Source: Ceratothoa steindachneri
Taxonomy: Eukaryota > Arthropoda > Malacostraca > Isopoda > Cymothoidae
Direction: 5' to 3'
DNA: 64,000 bases
Assembly (NCBI GenBank): GCA_963969495.1
Contig: OZ018327.1
Span: forward strand, 37,019,912-37,083,911
Shown: positions 22,520 through 33,028 of the stretch, piece after piece
Layout: each line of letters begins with the position of its first letter
Numbering within the stretch: the stretch's first letter is position 1
Notes under the pieces: generated by a model
Seen by the model: the letters and a program-made list of their open reading frames with translations, nothing else
What the model was told of the DNA's origin: nothing
The model's database searches: none
Program-made: the position numbers and the translations under genes

Positions 22520-22860
22520 GTTTTGTATATATTAATATTGTTTGTATATATCTATAGCTGCATGATTTAGTTCTTGACAAGCCTTGATTGGTGATACCCT
22601 TGTTTCTGGATGCAATCCTCTGGATGTAGTCTTCCTGGGAGTTTGGGTGCCTTGAAAAAGAGGCCGCTTGACTCGGATGACCTATGATGAGCCCTTGTGG
22701 CTTTTGTCATCCGTTATATTATATTGTGGGGGACTTTGATTTTGTCTTCCCCTGGTGATGGTGCTTTTTGTGGGTGGGTTTTGACGGAGGCGGATGACCT
22801 TTGATAGGCCCTTGTGGCTTTTGTCATCCGTGTAATTATGTTATGTTATGTTATGTTACA
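22520..22860 (+). repeat. CR1-like LINE 3' region with duplicated hairpin and (ATGTT)n tail
   Basis: After the stop codon two copies of the same stem-loop appear: CGGATGAC at 22674 with GTCATCCG ending 22713, and again 22791 with 22830. The loop (about 24 bases) is nearly the same in both, CCTNTGATNRGCCCTTGTGG. A short pentamer repeat, ATGTT, at about 22835-22857 ends the element. CR1-group RTs recognise 3' hairpins and leave microsatellite tails. Confidence 0.8.
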
Positions 22861-22864
22861 TGTG

Positions 22865-23790
22865 TGATAGAAAAGGTCAAAAGTCTGACATTACCAAGTG
22901 CCTCAAAATCAACTGGATAACCGTGCAAAAATTCATGGCTAGGCTCAAGATTGACCTCGTTCAGACAAAATTCATGTTGTCAACCGTTTGGCTGTGAGAA
23001 ATGGTTTCAAAATGCTCTGAAGCCCAAAATGACTGTGCTCACAAAGAACATAATCTCAGTGGTTACAGTGTCCATGGTGGTCACGGAGAGCAGCAAGAGC
23101 TTGAGGTGCGTGGAAAGGCCTTTGCTAACTGACTGTATAGAGGGACAGCGTCGGGGGTGCAGTTGTTGACTTCTCAACAACTTGAATAGTCGTGGTAATC
23201 AAATTCTAGGGGAGTTTTATCTAAAAACCTTCACAGTGGATCCGGTCATCAACAAGCAGAAGACCAAGAGGTAAGCTTCAACCAAGATGTCTCTGATGTC
23301 CGCTATGTATATACGACCAAGAACTTGACCTGCATGATGATTAGTGTTGTGGCTTCAAATGGCAAGAAGATGCCGCTAGTGTGGTTTACATGCTAACTGC
23401 GGACGAGTGCAGTGACATTTTGGCCATGAAAGTCCTGACCTGCGTGAAAAATAAGTCTTTCAGTGGGATGGTACTCCGGCCCAAACGGACAAGGCTGTAT
23501 AAAAGTGGTTGGGGTCGAACATGAACTTCTGGTAGAATGACTTTTGGCCACCAGTCGCTTTACCTCAATACCCTCAACTACAGCGTTTGGGTACATTTCA
23601 AAGGCAAGGCCTGCAAGGTCCACCACAGTAACGTCAACAAGCTCAATTCCTCTGTCAACCATGTGTGGGTCAGCATAAAGAATGACTTCGGGCACAACAA
23701 GTGCGCAAACTTTAGGTCTTGCCTGGAGTGCATGCTCGATGCTGAGAGGGGCCACATTGATTAATATTACAATTTAAAAACATTAATGTT
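22865..23790 (+). pseudogene. Mariner-like (IS630/Tc1 superfamily) transposase relic
   Basis: A plus-strand relic whose last part (about 23540-23764) reads SLYLNTLNYSVWVHFKGKA, VHHSNVNKLNSSVNHVW and CLECMLDAERGHID before a stop. The first block corresponds to the usual SPDLNPLDYSVW catalytic motif with decayed residues. Upstream, FTVDPVINKQ and ASNGKKMPLVWF fit earlier core motifs across several frames. The terminal inverted repeats were not found. It is older than the CR1 piece next to it. Confidence 0.65.
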
Positions 23791-23899
23791 GAAACCATAA
23801 AATGTATCTAACAGAATCAAAACTACCATTGTGTCCTTTTTTGAGAATGTTGTAACAAGTGCAACAGGACTTTTGCAATACCCGGTACCTCCCATTTAA

Positions 23900-24070
23900 A
23901 ATCAGGCTGTTTCTGGAGAGCAAATGGCTAGATCAAGACAGGAAAATGAAGTGGCTCTAGGGCAGGGAAGAGGTCAGCAAGGACATGAAGCCTAGGAGTG
24001 ATCGTGTAGTCCCCCCAGATGAGGTGCCTAACATTCAAATCTTCGAGCAGGAGAAAGGGTAAACCTGAAG
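23900..24070 (-). pseudogene. I-type LINE endonuclease piece
   Basis: The minus strand reads LPFLLLEDLNVRHLIWGDYT, then VLADLFPALEPLHFPVLI, which parallels 16860-16740 of the larger LINE (SGETSINLRGQVLADPIDEL, IASFSCLHLS). It lies between the mariner-like relic and the MITE at 24083. Confidence 0.65.
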
Positions 24071-24082
24071 ATCCATTCCCCG

Positions 24083-24326
24083 CTCACATTCCCATAATAT
24101 TTCACCTATTTCCCAATATGTTTCACCTAACTCTCATTTTATACTTCAGTTTTACCTAATGTTTTATTGTGTTGGGTTACTAGAAGCCAATTTCGAGCTG
24201 TACTATGGGTTGCTATATGGGGGGCCATACCCTCCACTCGCTACACTCACCCTCAGGAACAAGTGATAAAATGACAGTTAGGTGAAACATATTGAGAAAT
24301 AGATGAAATATTATGGGAATGCAAGC
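24083..24326. mobile_element. MITE with about 60-bp terminal inverted repeats
   Basis: The left arm (24083-24142) and the reverse complement of the right arm (24266-24326) agree at about 56 of 61 bases; both run CATTCCCATAATATTTCA... to CATTTTAT. The centre is about 120 bases and non-coding. No target duplication is obvious, so the superfamily is unknown. It splits an I-type LINE endonuclease. Confidence 0.8.
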
Positions 24327-24349
24327 AGGGAAGCTCGCGGGGTATGAAT

Positions 24350-24660
24350 CTTTAGAATTACCGGTATTTATAGCGAGTGGTATGTAGGGTGACAATAGCC
24401 TTATATTTCTGAGAGGCTGGGCAGGGGGCACGCACCCATCATGGTGTTCTGCAAACAGATCCCTAACAGGACGAGACGAGCCTCCACAGTTTGCCCAGTT
24501 GGCACGGAGTCCAGGGCAATTCCATTCAAGAAAATATGCCCTCCAGGCCTAGCTCGGAGGAAATGCGCGGGGCCCTCTTTGACGGCAATACCCTCACTGG
24601 AATAGCCATACATTTCCCGTAGACTTAACTCCGAGAGCTGTTGGCCCTAAAGGGCCAGTA
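24350..24660 (-). pseudogene. I-type LINE ORF1 end and endonuclease start
   Basis: On the minus strand NGIALDS/ WNCPGLRANWANCGG reads as the first residues of the endonuclease, paralleling LQWNCPGLRAKWEEL at 17158. Upstream, VRVLPSKRAPRISSELG parallels ILVRVFSSKRPPRRLRAM of ORF1. The element continues below the MITE at 23900-24070 and then at 21186-21775. Confidence 0.68.
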
Positions 24661-25600
24661 CAGGTGGGGACAAAAGCGTACTCATCAACTACACCACAAC
24701 CAATGCATACATTCCGACACTCATGCTCACTTTCATCCCCGAACTCCATCACATATTCAAACAAAGAAAGAACTTAAGTAGTAATAAGAAAAAAAAAAAG
24801 CAACTTAGCTTTCGCTGATTCTGTGGTGAAAAAAAAACTAGAAAAATCCGAAAAATAAATCAACAGACCGAAACGAGATTTAAGGCACAACACAGTCCAA
24901 ATCAGTCGCTAATTAAACCGTCAACCTAGAAACGAGGTTTCAAAACACTAATTTAATTTAGCTACTACGTACTTTCCTGCGCAAAATAAGGTAAACAAAA
25001 TAGCCTGGCCCCCAAAATTAACAACTTTGTTATATTAACCAAATATACGATCTAATAACTTAATATTTATGTTTACTATGTCACTAGACTCTACGTAATA
25101 CTATTTTGCATAAAAACTTCTATCAAACACCAAAGTATAGCAAATAATCAAAATATTCCGAGAGCTCTACGAAACACGTGCTACCTGTGGCGCCAGGGTT
25201 TTAAAATCAGGATTCAGTTATCCTTCTTTAAGGTGGACTGCCTGTCATCATGGCTACAAGCTGCCCATCCTCACCATGATGCCCAGTCATGGAGGTAAAC
25301 TCCATAGTAAATAGTGTCAGCTTAAAAAGGATCCGGACGGAGATTCAAACTGTGGACCCAACAATTGCTGGGCAAGCGAGATAACTACTCGCTCTTACTC
25401 TTACAGGTACCCTCGGTTGGTTATCCCAAGGTCGGCTTTCATATCCGCAGCTCCTGTAGATGGGAAAAAGAAAAAAGAAAGAGAAAAAAAAGCAAAAAGA
25501 AAACTGATCAAAGTTAATCCACTTTGCTTCTTTCATGCCACACTTTTTCCAGGAATTCTTTAACAGCCTTAATCATCTCATCTGTTGTCTCATTGCATAG
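24661..25600. other. AT-rich non-coding stretch
   Basis: No supported gene. It contains poly(A)-rich runs near 24790 and 24830. Confidence 0.4.
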
Positions 25601-25619
25601 TCCTAGTAGCAGGTTCATT

Positions 25620-26573
25620 CATTCCTTTTTTTCAATCACTTCATCTATTTCACAGCCACATTCAGTCAGGATAACACACATCATCTCCATTCTGTCTGTC
25701 ATACTTCTCACATTCCAGTGCTACATGTTCCACAGTCTCACCCTCACCCAATTCACACATCTGACATACCTTGCTTTGAATTGCAGACCATCTATAGTTT
25801 CTTGCACTCACATCCATACATTGGGCCCTCACTCGGAAAAGTAGGCCACCATCTAGGGTTCCATCATACCACCTCACGTACTCTGGGCATTCCTTTTCCT
25901 TGTACCATTCCAGGGTTTGCTTTTGTTCCATTTCATTCTTCCAATTTCTAAGTCGCATGTTTTTCACTTCTTTATCAATCTCAACCTTCCACTTTCTTGC
26001 ATCCCACTCTAACCCTTCTCTATTCCTGCTCATTTTTGCGACCTACCATACCATTTATATACGCCATTTTCTTATACTTCTTCCCCCATTTACTGTATCT
26101 TTCATTCCACAGATATACTTTCCTTGCCAGTCTTGCATCTTCCATTCATTCCAGTCTCATTTTGTACATAAGGGTCGCTTTCACAAGTCTTTCTCTAAAT
26201 GTGCTCCATCCAATTTCACCTTTCAGAGCTGCTGTCGCTGCATACCTTGGTGCATTTAGTGCCATTCTAGCCACCCGATTTTGCCCACCTTCCAACTTAT
26301 CTATCTCACTCTCCTTCCATACAACCACATCCATACCATACATAATGTTCAGCACAGCTACGCTCTTCCATACTTCTCTTATCACATCCTTCATTCTTCT
26401 TTCTTTCCATTATTTCATTTACTACAAACATATAGTCTGCCGCTCTCCTATCTGCACGAAACCCATTTTGTTCCTCACCCAGTACTCTCAATCCATCTGT
26501 AAAGTCTTTCATTCAGTACTCCTGTGAAAACTTTTCCTAGTGTGTTTAGGAGAGTAATTGGTCTATAATTCAT
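25620..26573 (-). pseudogene. LINE-X: RT middle and C-terminus (second LINE family)
   Basis: The minus strand opens at 26573 with NYRPITLLNTLGKVFTGVL, a standard RT block, then GEEQNGFRADRRAADYMFV. It jumps past the catalytic centre to EIDKLEGGQNRVARMALNAP and GWSTFRERLVKATLMYKMRL. It ends in a zinc-binding tail, YRWSAIQSKVCQMCELGEGE and TVEHVALECEKY (C-x2-C ... H-x4-C). The order is that of a non-LTR element with an endonuclease-type tail zinc knuckle. I cannot name the clade. The catalytic YADD segment is missing, apparently deleted. A matching upstream piece lies at 44885-45190. Confidence 0.7.
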
Positions 26574-26865
26574 TAACATGGGAAGGGATAATAGGGAATT
26601 TAGCTATGAAATGGATGGGCATTGGCTGAATTCAGTTGAGGATGAGAAGGACTTAGGCGTAGTAGTAGATAGGTCACTTAAATTTTCAAAGCAGTGTATT
26701 GAGGCCAAAAATAGAGCAAATAGGGTGCTAGGATACATGAACAAGAATGTTAGCTACAAGAGTAAGGAGGTTATCCTTAAACTCTACAACTCGTATGTCA
26801 GGCCACATTTAGCGTACTGTATACAAGCATGGTCACCACATTTGAGACATCAACATGCTAGTCAG
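26574..26865 (+). pseudogene. CR1-like LINE fragment (same family as 21778-22860)
   Basis: MGRDNREFSYEMDGHWLNSV, KDLGVVVDRSLKFSKQC and LYNSYVRPHLAYCIQAWSP match the intact copy at 21850-22110 almost residue for residue. Homology stops at 26850, near a Merlin-derived MITE, and resumes after it for about 50 bases (27242-27290, LDFSKLFELEGSNRG). About 170 bases of CR1 between the two are missing. Confidence 0.85.
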
Positions 26866-27241
26866 GGTAACATGTAGACGAGCGGCCCGGCCGGAAAAAA
26901 TTATTTTTTTTGTGTAAATATTATCGTTCACCGGTGTCATTTCTGACGTCATACCCCACTCCCAACCCCTATTATAATTTGCAAAACGATTAAAGGCGCT
27001 GACATGATGTAGTTAAAGCATTCACCTCTGTAAACGTCAGAACATTATAAAAATTAGGATTATATACTACGGGGATGTTCACCCCCCCCCCCGTCAATTT
27101 AAAACTCAGGATCATCGTAGTGCGGTCCAGGCATCGTGTTTACCCCCTTCCCTATAAATGTACTCCAAAAACGTGAAACATTTTGGAGCACGGACGAAAT
27201 AGTACATCTTATCTGCCGGGCCGCTCGTCTACGTATTTACC
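26866..27241. mobile_element. Non-autonomous Merlin-derived element (MITE, 376 bp)
   Basis: Ends are GGTAACATGTAGACGAGCGG on the left and, in reverse, GGTAAATACGTAGACGAGCG on the right; both continue GGCCCGGC. The first 65 bases match the right end of the Merlin transposon at 42882-44741. The remaining roughly 300 bases match that element's left end in reverse orientation, including ACGTGAAACATTTTGGA and CGCTGACAT...TAGTTAAAGCATTCACCTC. It is therefore an internal-deletion derivative lacking the transposase. No target duplication is seen, since one flank is disturbed. Confidence 0.88.
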
Positions 27242-27290
27242 TTGGATTTTAGCAAGTTATTTGAGTTGGAAGGTAGTAATAGGGGAAAAT

Positions 27291-27740
27291 GTTGCGAGTT
27301 GTTGTTTTGGGGAATTGTAACTTTTAGTCTGCATTGTTTACTAAATATCTGCACCTCTGCTACTCTATAGTTTTTTCTAAGTTAGGTAAGGTTACTTGAT
27401 GTCTTTTATTGTTGTGTTTTTTTGTTTTTGTATTTTTTGTTTCTCAGTGAACGATAACAGCTTCTTACTGGCAACGTCGTAGCTATAAATAAAACCCACT
27501 TAGCATTTTTTTCTGTTTCCTTGACGGCGAAGAATTCTCGGTAAATACAGCTCCGACAGCATCTCAGATCCGGCAAAGGAGGGAAAGTTTTGGGAAGAAT
27601 TCCCAAACGACTGCAAAAACTTCCAAAAGAAATTTAGTACCCATTTTTCATCACCACTCACCATCATACTAACTTCATCTTTCTTTCTAGCTGCCCCCAC
27701 TTAAGCAAATGACTGCCTAAGTCCCCAGCCCCGCCCCCCT
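27291..27740. other. Unclassified non-coding stretch
   Basis: AT-rich sequence with T-rich runs near 27410-27440 and no gene. It lies between the CR1 remnant and the 5' region of the Jockey-like LINE. Confidence 0.35.
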
Positions 27741-28273
27741 GCGTGAACGGCCGTCAGATGTGAGGGGGATTCGCCATTCATGTTTCGTCCCAACTATGCC
27801 TAGCAGTTGCATTGGCATAATTGGGGGCATTGGAGGAAGCTGGTTTGATGATTAGCCCACAGTAGAGAACAATGTCAGAAATATTCCGGACAAGGGACGG
27901 ACCACAACCTTCGGTGCCCATTACGGCGAAGGCCCCTTCCAGGACCATAGAGGGACACTCAACCGTCTCTATGGTATGTTGGGGAGCGGTCGCGATTCAA
28001 AACCCTCGGGGGGGGCGGTGTTGTCAATAAGTCCGCTATGCAATCACACCCCTGAGAGGATCCCACCCAGACTCATCTCATCCATCTTTCATCATCCACC
28101 CAGAGGCAAATCCCTTTTTACATCCAGGCGGCGGTTTTTACGAGGGGGGCCCTCTTCTCTCAAAAAGGAAAAACCGATTTTTTTTAGGAAAAATAACCAC
28201 AATTCCCCCATAAACTAAAACACATAACAGAGAGTCCCGAATAAAGAGAAAGTCAATCTACCCAAGGAAAAGT

Positions 28274-29785
28274 GTGTGCCCTCTCTTCAAGGGAAGCCCA
28301 CCCGGAATAATAGCGGCACAGGATGCGCCAAGAGTCCCGCTTAGGTGTATTAGCGGACAAGCAAAACCATACAAGGGGACTGTATATAAGACCCTGTTCA
28401 TTAAGTTCAACGTGAGCGTGCTTAGATTAATTGACACTCCAGTTGGTTATGTCGCGGTGTGCGAAAAGGAGAAAGATATTGAGACGCTCACGAAGGAAGA
28501 AGGGGTAAGGCACCTAAAGGAGATAAACCTCCAACCAACCACGCCTCCCCAAATACAGACACACAGGAGCGTCGTGTGCAGAAGGCTAAACCCATGGGTA
28601 GGCCAACACACAAAGGAAGATATAATGGAGGAAGTAGAAAAAAAACAGAAGTGGGAAAAAGTGGCCGACATCATCAAGTTCCGAAATAAAAGGGACAACT
28701 CGGAGTACTCCCACGTCTTCAAGGTTGTCTTCACAGACACGAAGATGGCGTCGAAGGCCAAAGAGAGAGGTTTACTTCTCTTCAACGCCAAAATCAGTGG
28801 GGAGCAGGTCGAACGCGAGGAGTACATCCCCGTGCAGATCTGCTTTAACTGTTATCGCCTGGAGAGTCATACGATCAAAGAATGCAAGGAGCAGGAGGCA
28901 ACCTGTTCAAAGTGCAGCCAAAAAGGACACGGCTGGTGCGAATGACAGGCCAAGGAGGAAAAGTGTCCGAACTGTGGCCAAAGGCATGGGGCAATGGCGA
29001 TGGCATCCCCCCCCCCAAAGGAGATTATCCGGAAAAAGACGGAAGCAAAGAGGGCGGAAGGTATTAGGAGGGCAAACACCTCCTATGCCCAAACAGCAAA
29101 AACCACCCCCTCAGCAAGCGCCTTGAACAGCCAGGCCCCAAGAACCTACGTCAAAGTAGATAAGGACGACAAGGACGCCACAAAAATTCTTACGTGCATC
29201 CTCTATGCGCACGTAAGAAATCTGACCAGCCCAGGCTGCTTCGCCAGGGAAGTCAACACTATGCTGAAGAACAATGGACTTGCAGAAATGTGGTTCCCAG
29301 AGAACCTCCCTTCAGGGGATGTCCTTCAAGTTCAAATTGGAAATAAAAAAGAGATCGAGGAGAGAGAGGGTAACTCCAAAGAACTAAAAAAGAAGCCCAC
29401 CCCACAGAGGTCCCCTAACAAAGACCCACGCCTAGCTGCAATGAAGAAGAGGGGAGAGAGTGCGAAGAGAGCAGCCAGACGTCTCAAGCAGGTGGAAGGA
29501 AATCTCCTAAGCTCGGCCTCGTCATCAGAGGACGAACGGGAGATCTCTCAACCAATTAAGAACAGGAGCAGGAGTAGGAATTTGAAGAAAGTTAGGGAAT
29601 TTGATGGAGAAGACCTCAACATCAAATTCTTCAGAACAGAAGACACTTCTTTTCCGAAAAGCCCCAAGGTGGGGGAAATCATTGAAGGAGTAAGGACAGG
29701 ACTATTGAAGTGGTCCTATGATTCCCCAGACCGTGAAGCGCTGGTAGTAGCGGCGCTCATGGAGGCCAGAATAAAAAATATATAG
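28274..29785 (+). CDS. Jockey-like LINE ORF1 (gag-like, zinc knuckles) with one internal TGA
   Basis: Starting at ATG 28274 the frame is open for 223 codons, meets TGA at 28943-28945, and then stays open in the same frame to 29785 (about 503 codons in all). An RNA-binding middle part with SHVFKVVFTDTKMASKAKER leads to CCHC knuckles: CFNCYRLESHTIKEC, then CSKCSQKGHGWCE directly before the TGA, then CPNCGQRHG after it. The C-terminal half is basic and Arg/Ser-rich (NRSRSRNLKKV). The stop falls between the second and third knuckle. Either it is a simple nonsense mutation or the tail is made by read-through; mutation is more likely given the broken ORF2. Confidence 0.85.
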
Positions 29786-29906
29786 GGACTCCTGCCTCGC
29801 CGTAAGCGAAGCAGATTTCAAAAGAATTCGGAACGGGAGAATTACACACAGCGAAAACCACTAATCGAGACAAAACCAACACACACATACACAACAGAAC
29901 ATAAAC

Positions 29907-32706
29907 ATGGAGAACACCAACAACACACTAAAGATATTCACAATTAACGTCAACGGATGGGTAGGGAAACATTCCTTACGGAAACATTTTTCGTAAAGTG
30001 GATCCCGACCTAATCCTCATCACAGAACATGGCGTTAACACAAACGTCAACAACATAAAAATACCCAATTACACAATCATCAGCAAAAACCACACACAAG
30101 AACGGTTCGATGGCGCTGCCATCGTGATCCGGAACAACCTTACATATAAAACACTTCCAGGTCTAGATGAATCATTCGTAGCAGTAGCAATACCTACCCT
30201 AGTTGGAGACCTGACCGTAGCGGCGGCCTATCAACCACCGCGACGCGATTACCTGCCGATCCCTAATTTTTACAACCTCTTCGGGCGTGGGAAATTAACA
30301 TTGCTTGGCGGTGATCTTAATGCCAGATGCCGTGCATTAGGCTACGGAAGCACCGATCAAAGGGGAAGAAACCTGGAGATGCTACTCGTAAGAGACAGAC
30401 TCCAGAGGGCCGGGCCAGATTTCCCGACCTTCATAACACAACGCTCAGCAAAAAGCCGGAAATTGTGTTGACATCTAAAAACTTCGCCTTCAACGTTGTC
30501 AATGAGCCCGGGCCAGTAGTTCCGAGCGACCACATCCCGATTCTCACTACCATCTCGCTAGCGCCAATACTCAAGCCTGTTATACTTAGGAAAAGTTACG
30601 CGAAAGCTGACTGGGAGCTATATAGAGAGATACTCAGTACATACCAGCCAACTGATCTGGGAGACGCTAATCTCGAAGAAATTGATGATGAGATCAACAA
30701 GATCACCGATCTCCTCATTCAAGCGACGAGAGATGTGTTCCCAGAATCTCCCATAAAATGCTCCCACAACCTGAGTGGACGGACGAGATGAGAGAAATCG
30801 CCCGAGAACATGGAGCAATCTATGATGAGATTAGCAGGACAGGTACCAATAGCGAAAGGACGGCCAGAATGAGACATCTAAGCATGGAAATGAAAGACAT
30901 CATATTAGAAAAACAAACAACGATATGGAATGACATCATTGGGAGGCTGGACAGGGAGAGTAATCCCTTAAAATTCTGGAATAACATCCGGAGAATTAGG
31001 GGATTACCTCCCAGACCCAGAACCCAAATCAAGGAAGAAGACGACATCGTAGAGGACCCAGAGTCTCTCGAAAGAAGATTTAGATCGCACTGGCAAACGA
31101 TTTTCGCTATATCACCGGAGGAGAACGACGACTTCGACCAGGACTTCGAGACCAACTGCTCGACGACCTCGGCACAATGATACATAGAATCCACCCCCAT
31201 CCGCAAGTATCACAGGAAAGAGTGATGGCTGACCACGGATGCCCGATAAATGTAGAAGAGACCTTGAACACCATAAGGTCCTTCAAGCAGAGGGCTCCAG
31301 GCTGGTCTGGGATTACGAAAAATAACTTCGTAAATGCCCCAATGCAAATTATTCAGGGATTGGCAAACACGATGAATGCCGCCCTGAATACAGGCTACTT
31401 CCCGGATGGATACAAGATGGCCAAAATCATCTTCATCTCAAAGGCAAACAAGCCCCCATACCAGGTGGCAAGCTATCACCCCATCTCTCTTCTTGAGATG
31501 CATGGTAAAATCTTTGAAAAGATTTTAGCTAACAGGCTACAAGCTCAACTGAGCGAGTTAGGAGCGCACAACCCACAACAACACGGGTTCCGCAAAAAAA
31601 GGGGCACAGACACCGCCCTGGCGCTCCTAACTGAGAAAGTAGCATACACCCAAGCGAACAGGTTCTATGTAGACATTGTGTTGAGGGACGTGCAAAAGGC
31701 CTTCGATAAAGTCTGGCTGGAAGGACTTCAATACAAGATCCTGAACCTCCAGCTAGACCCAATCCTGGAAAGGATCCTCTGTGACTTCATCATGGACAGA
31801 AGGGCGTGTCTCATGATTGAAGGGCACAGAGGCCCCGAATTCGAATTAAAGTCGGGCGTCCCTCAGGAAAGCTGCCTGAGTCCTCTGCTTTACTTGGTCT
31901 TCACCATCGACCTCCCAACTCCGGTGCACAGGGACACGAATGTATCTGCAATACGCAGATGACGTCACACAAATTGCCCCGTGCCTGGAGAGGAAAGCAA
32001 GGGCGCAGGCGGCCCGCACTATAGCGGAAATCAACAACATCAGCCGATTTGAGAGACGATGGAAAATCAGGATCAACAGGGACAAGTTCAAAATTGTCCC
32101 GTTGAACCGCGAGTTGACATGGTCCATCATCATACATGGGGGGGGGGAGAGGGCTACTCCGCCGAAGGCACCGTCCTGGGCCTCAGAATCGCCGACCATG
32201 GATACTCGAGACACCACACGGAGAGGCGGAACCTGGCGAAGAGAGAAATCTCCAAGCTCTACAGGTTTAGAGATCTTAGCTCTGCCAACATCAGAAAATT
32301 ATATATGATGTATGCCCGGGCTATGCTAATCTACCCCGCAGTGGTGTCCCAAGCGGCTAATAAAACCTCGATGAAAGGGCTCCAACGTATCCAGAACACT
32401 GCCTCTCTGCTTATCAACAAAGTAAGAAGGCGTGACCGAGTCAGGCAAAGCGTCCTGCATCGGAGGAAATGCTTAGAGCCCATCAATGTCGTCACCCAGA
32501 AACTGGGCCTGAAGATCTGGTCCACTCTAACGGACGATGTCATTCCAGAACTCCAGGAAACAGGCGGCAGGTTGAATATACCTGCGTGGCTACGTAGGAA
32601 AGCCTCACGCAGAAGCCAGTTTCCGAGCACAAAACTGTGTACAAGAAACGATATCATTCCAATATACACATGGAAGCGTCACAACACATCACATCTAGTC
32701 CCATAA
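29907..32706 (+). pseudogene. Jockey-like LINE ORF2: endonuclease and reverse transcriptase
   Basis: ATG 29907 opens with LKIFTINVNGW. A frameshift near 29990 leads into VDPDLILITEHG and LTLLGGDLNARCRALGYGS (endonuclease), and after another near 30460 into PSDHIPILTTIS. The RT (31177-31962) shows SFKQRAPGWSGITKNNF, YHPISLLEMHGKIFEKIL, HGFRKKRGTDTAL, DVQKAFDKVWLEGL and SGVPQESCLSPLLY. A frameshift near 31940 precedes the catalytic LQYADDVTQIAP and another near 32135 precedes the C-terminal region (IRKLYMMYARAMLIYPAV, GLQRIQNTASLLI), which ends at 32706. Four or five single-base indels separate otherwise intact segments. The protein would nick DNA and copy the LINE RNA. Confidence 0.88.
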
Positions 32707-33028
32707 ATTACACACGAAAAATGAGACAACAGACAACACTAAAATAGCATTGTCGGCAAAAAAGCTATTAAAGGCTTGAATGCTAGAAACTACATTATTA
32801 CACTAGAAGTAGAAAGACAGAGAAGAAGAAACAAAAGACAATAAGAAGAACACTACAAGCACATGAAGATAAAAAACACACAAAATAACAACGTAAATAA
32901 AGAAAAAAGGAAACCATAAAAATAGAGTGATGCCCTCCCTACTAGGGCAAAATCCCCCATCCCCCATCTTTAATTTTTTTTCACCCACTATATCTTCCAC
33001 TATACCATCTCTCTTCGAAAATTGAGTA

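Larger units (their letters stand above)
27741..32850 (+). mobile_element. Jockey-like LINE, nearly full length
   Basis: It runs 5' leader, ORF1 (28274-29785), a 121-base gap, ORF2 (29907-32706) and a 3' region with no evident long poly(A). No RNase H follows the RT, and the RT ends in a short tail, which suits the Jockey group. The 5' boundary is estimated. ORF1 has a single stop and ORF2 a handful of frameshifts, so this is the best preserved autonomous LINE in the window. Confidence 0.82.

Noticed and set aside
25524..26527. Overlapping plus-strand Ser/His/Phe-rich frames
   Set aside because: They are antisense shadows of the minus-strand LINE-X coding sequence.
27957..28218. Small plus-strand frame before the Jockey-like ORF1
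   Set aside because: It lies in the LINE leader, is low in complexity and has no counterpart in LINE proteins.
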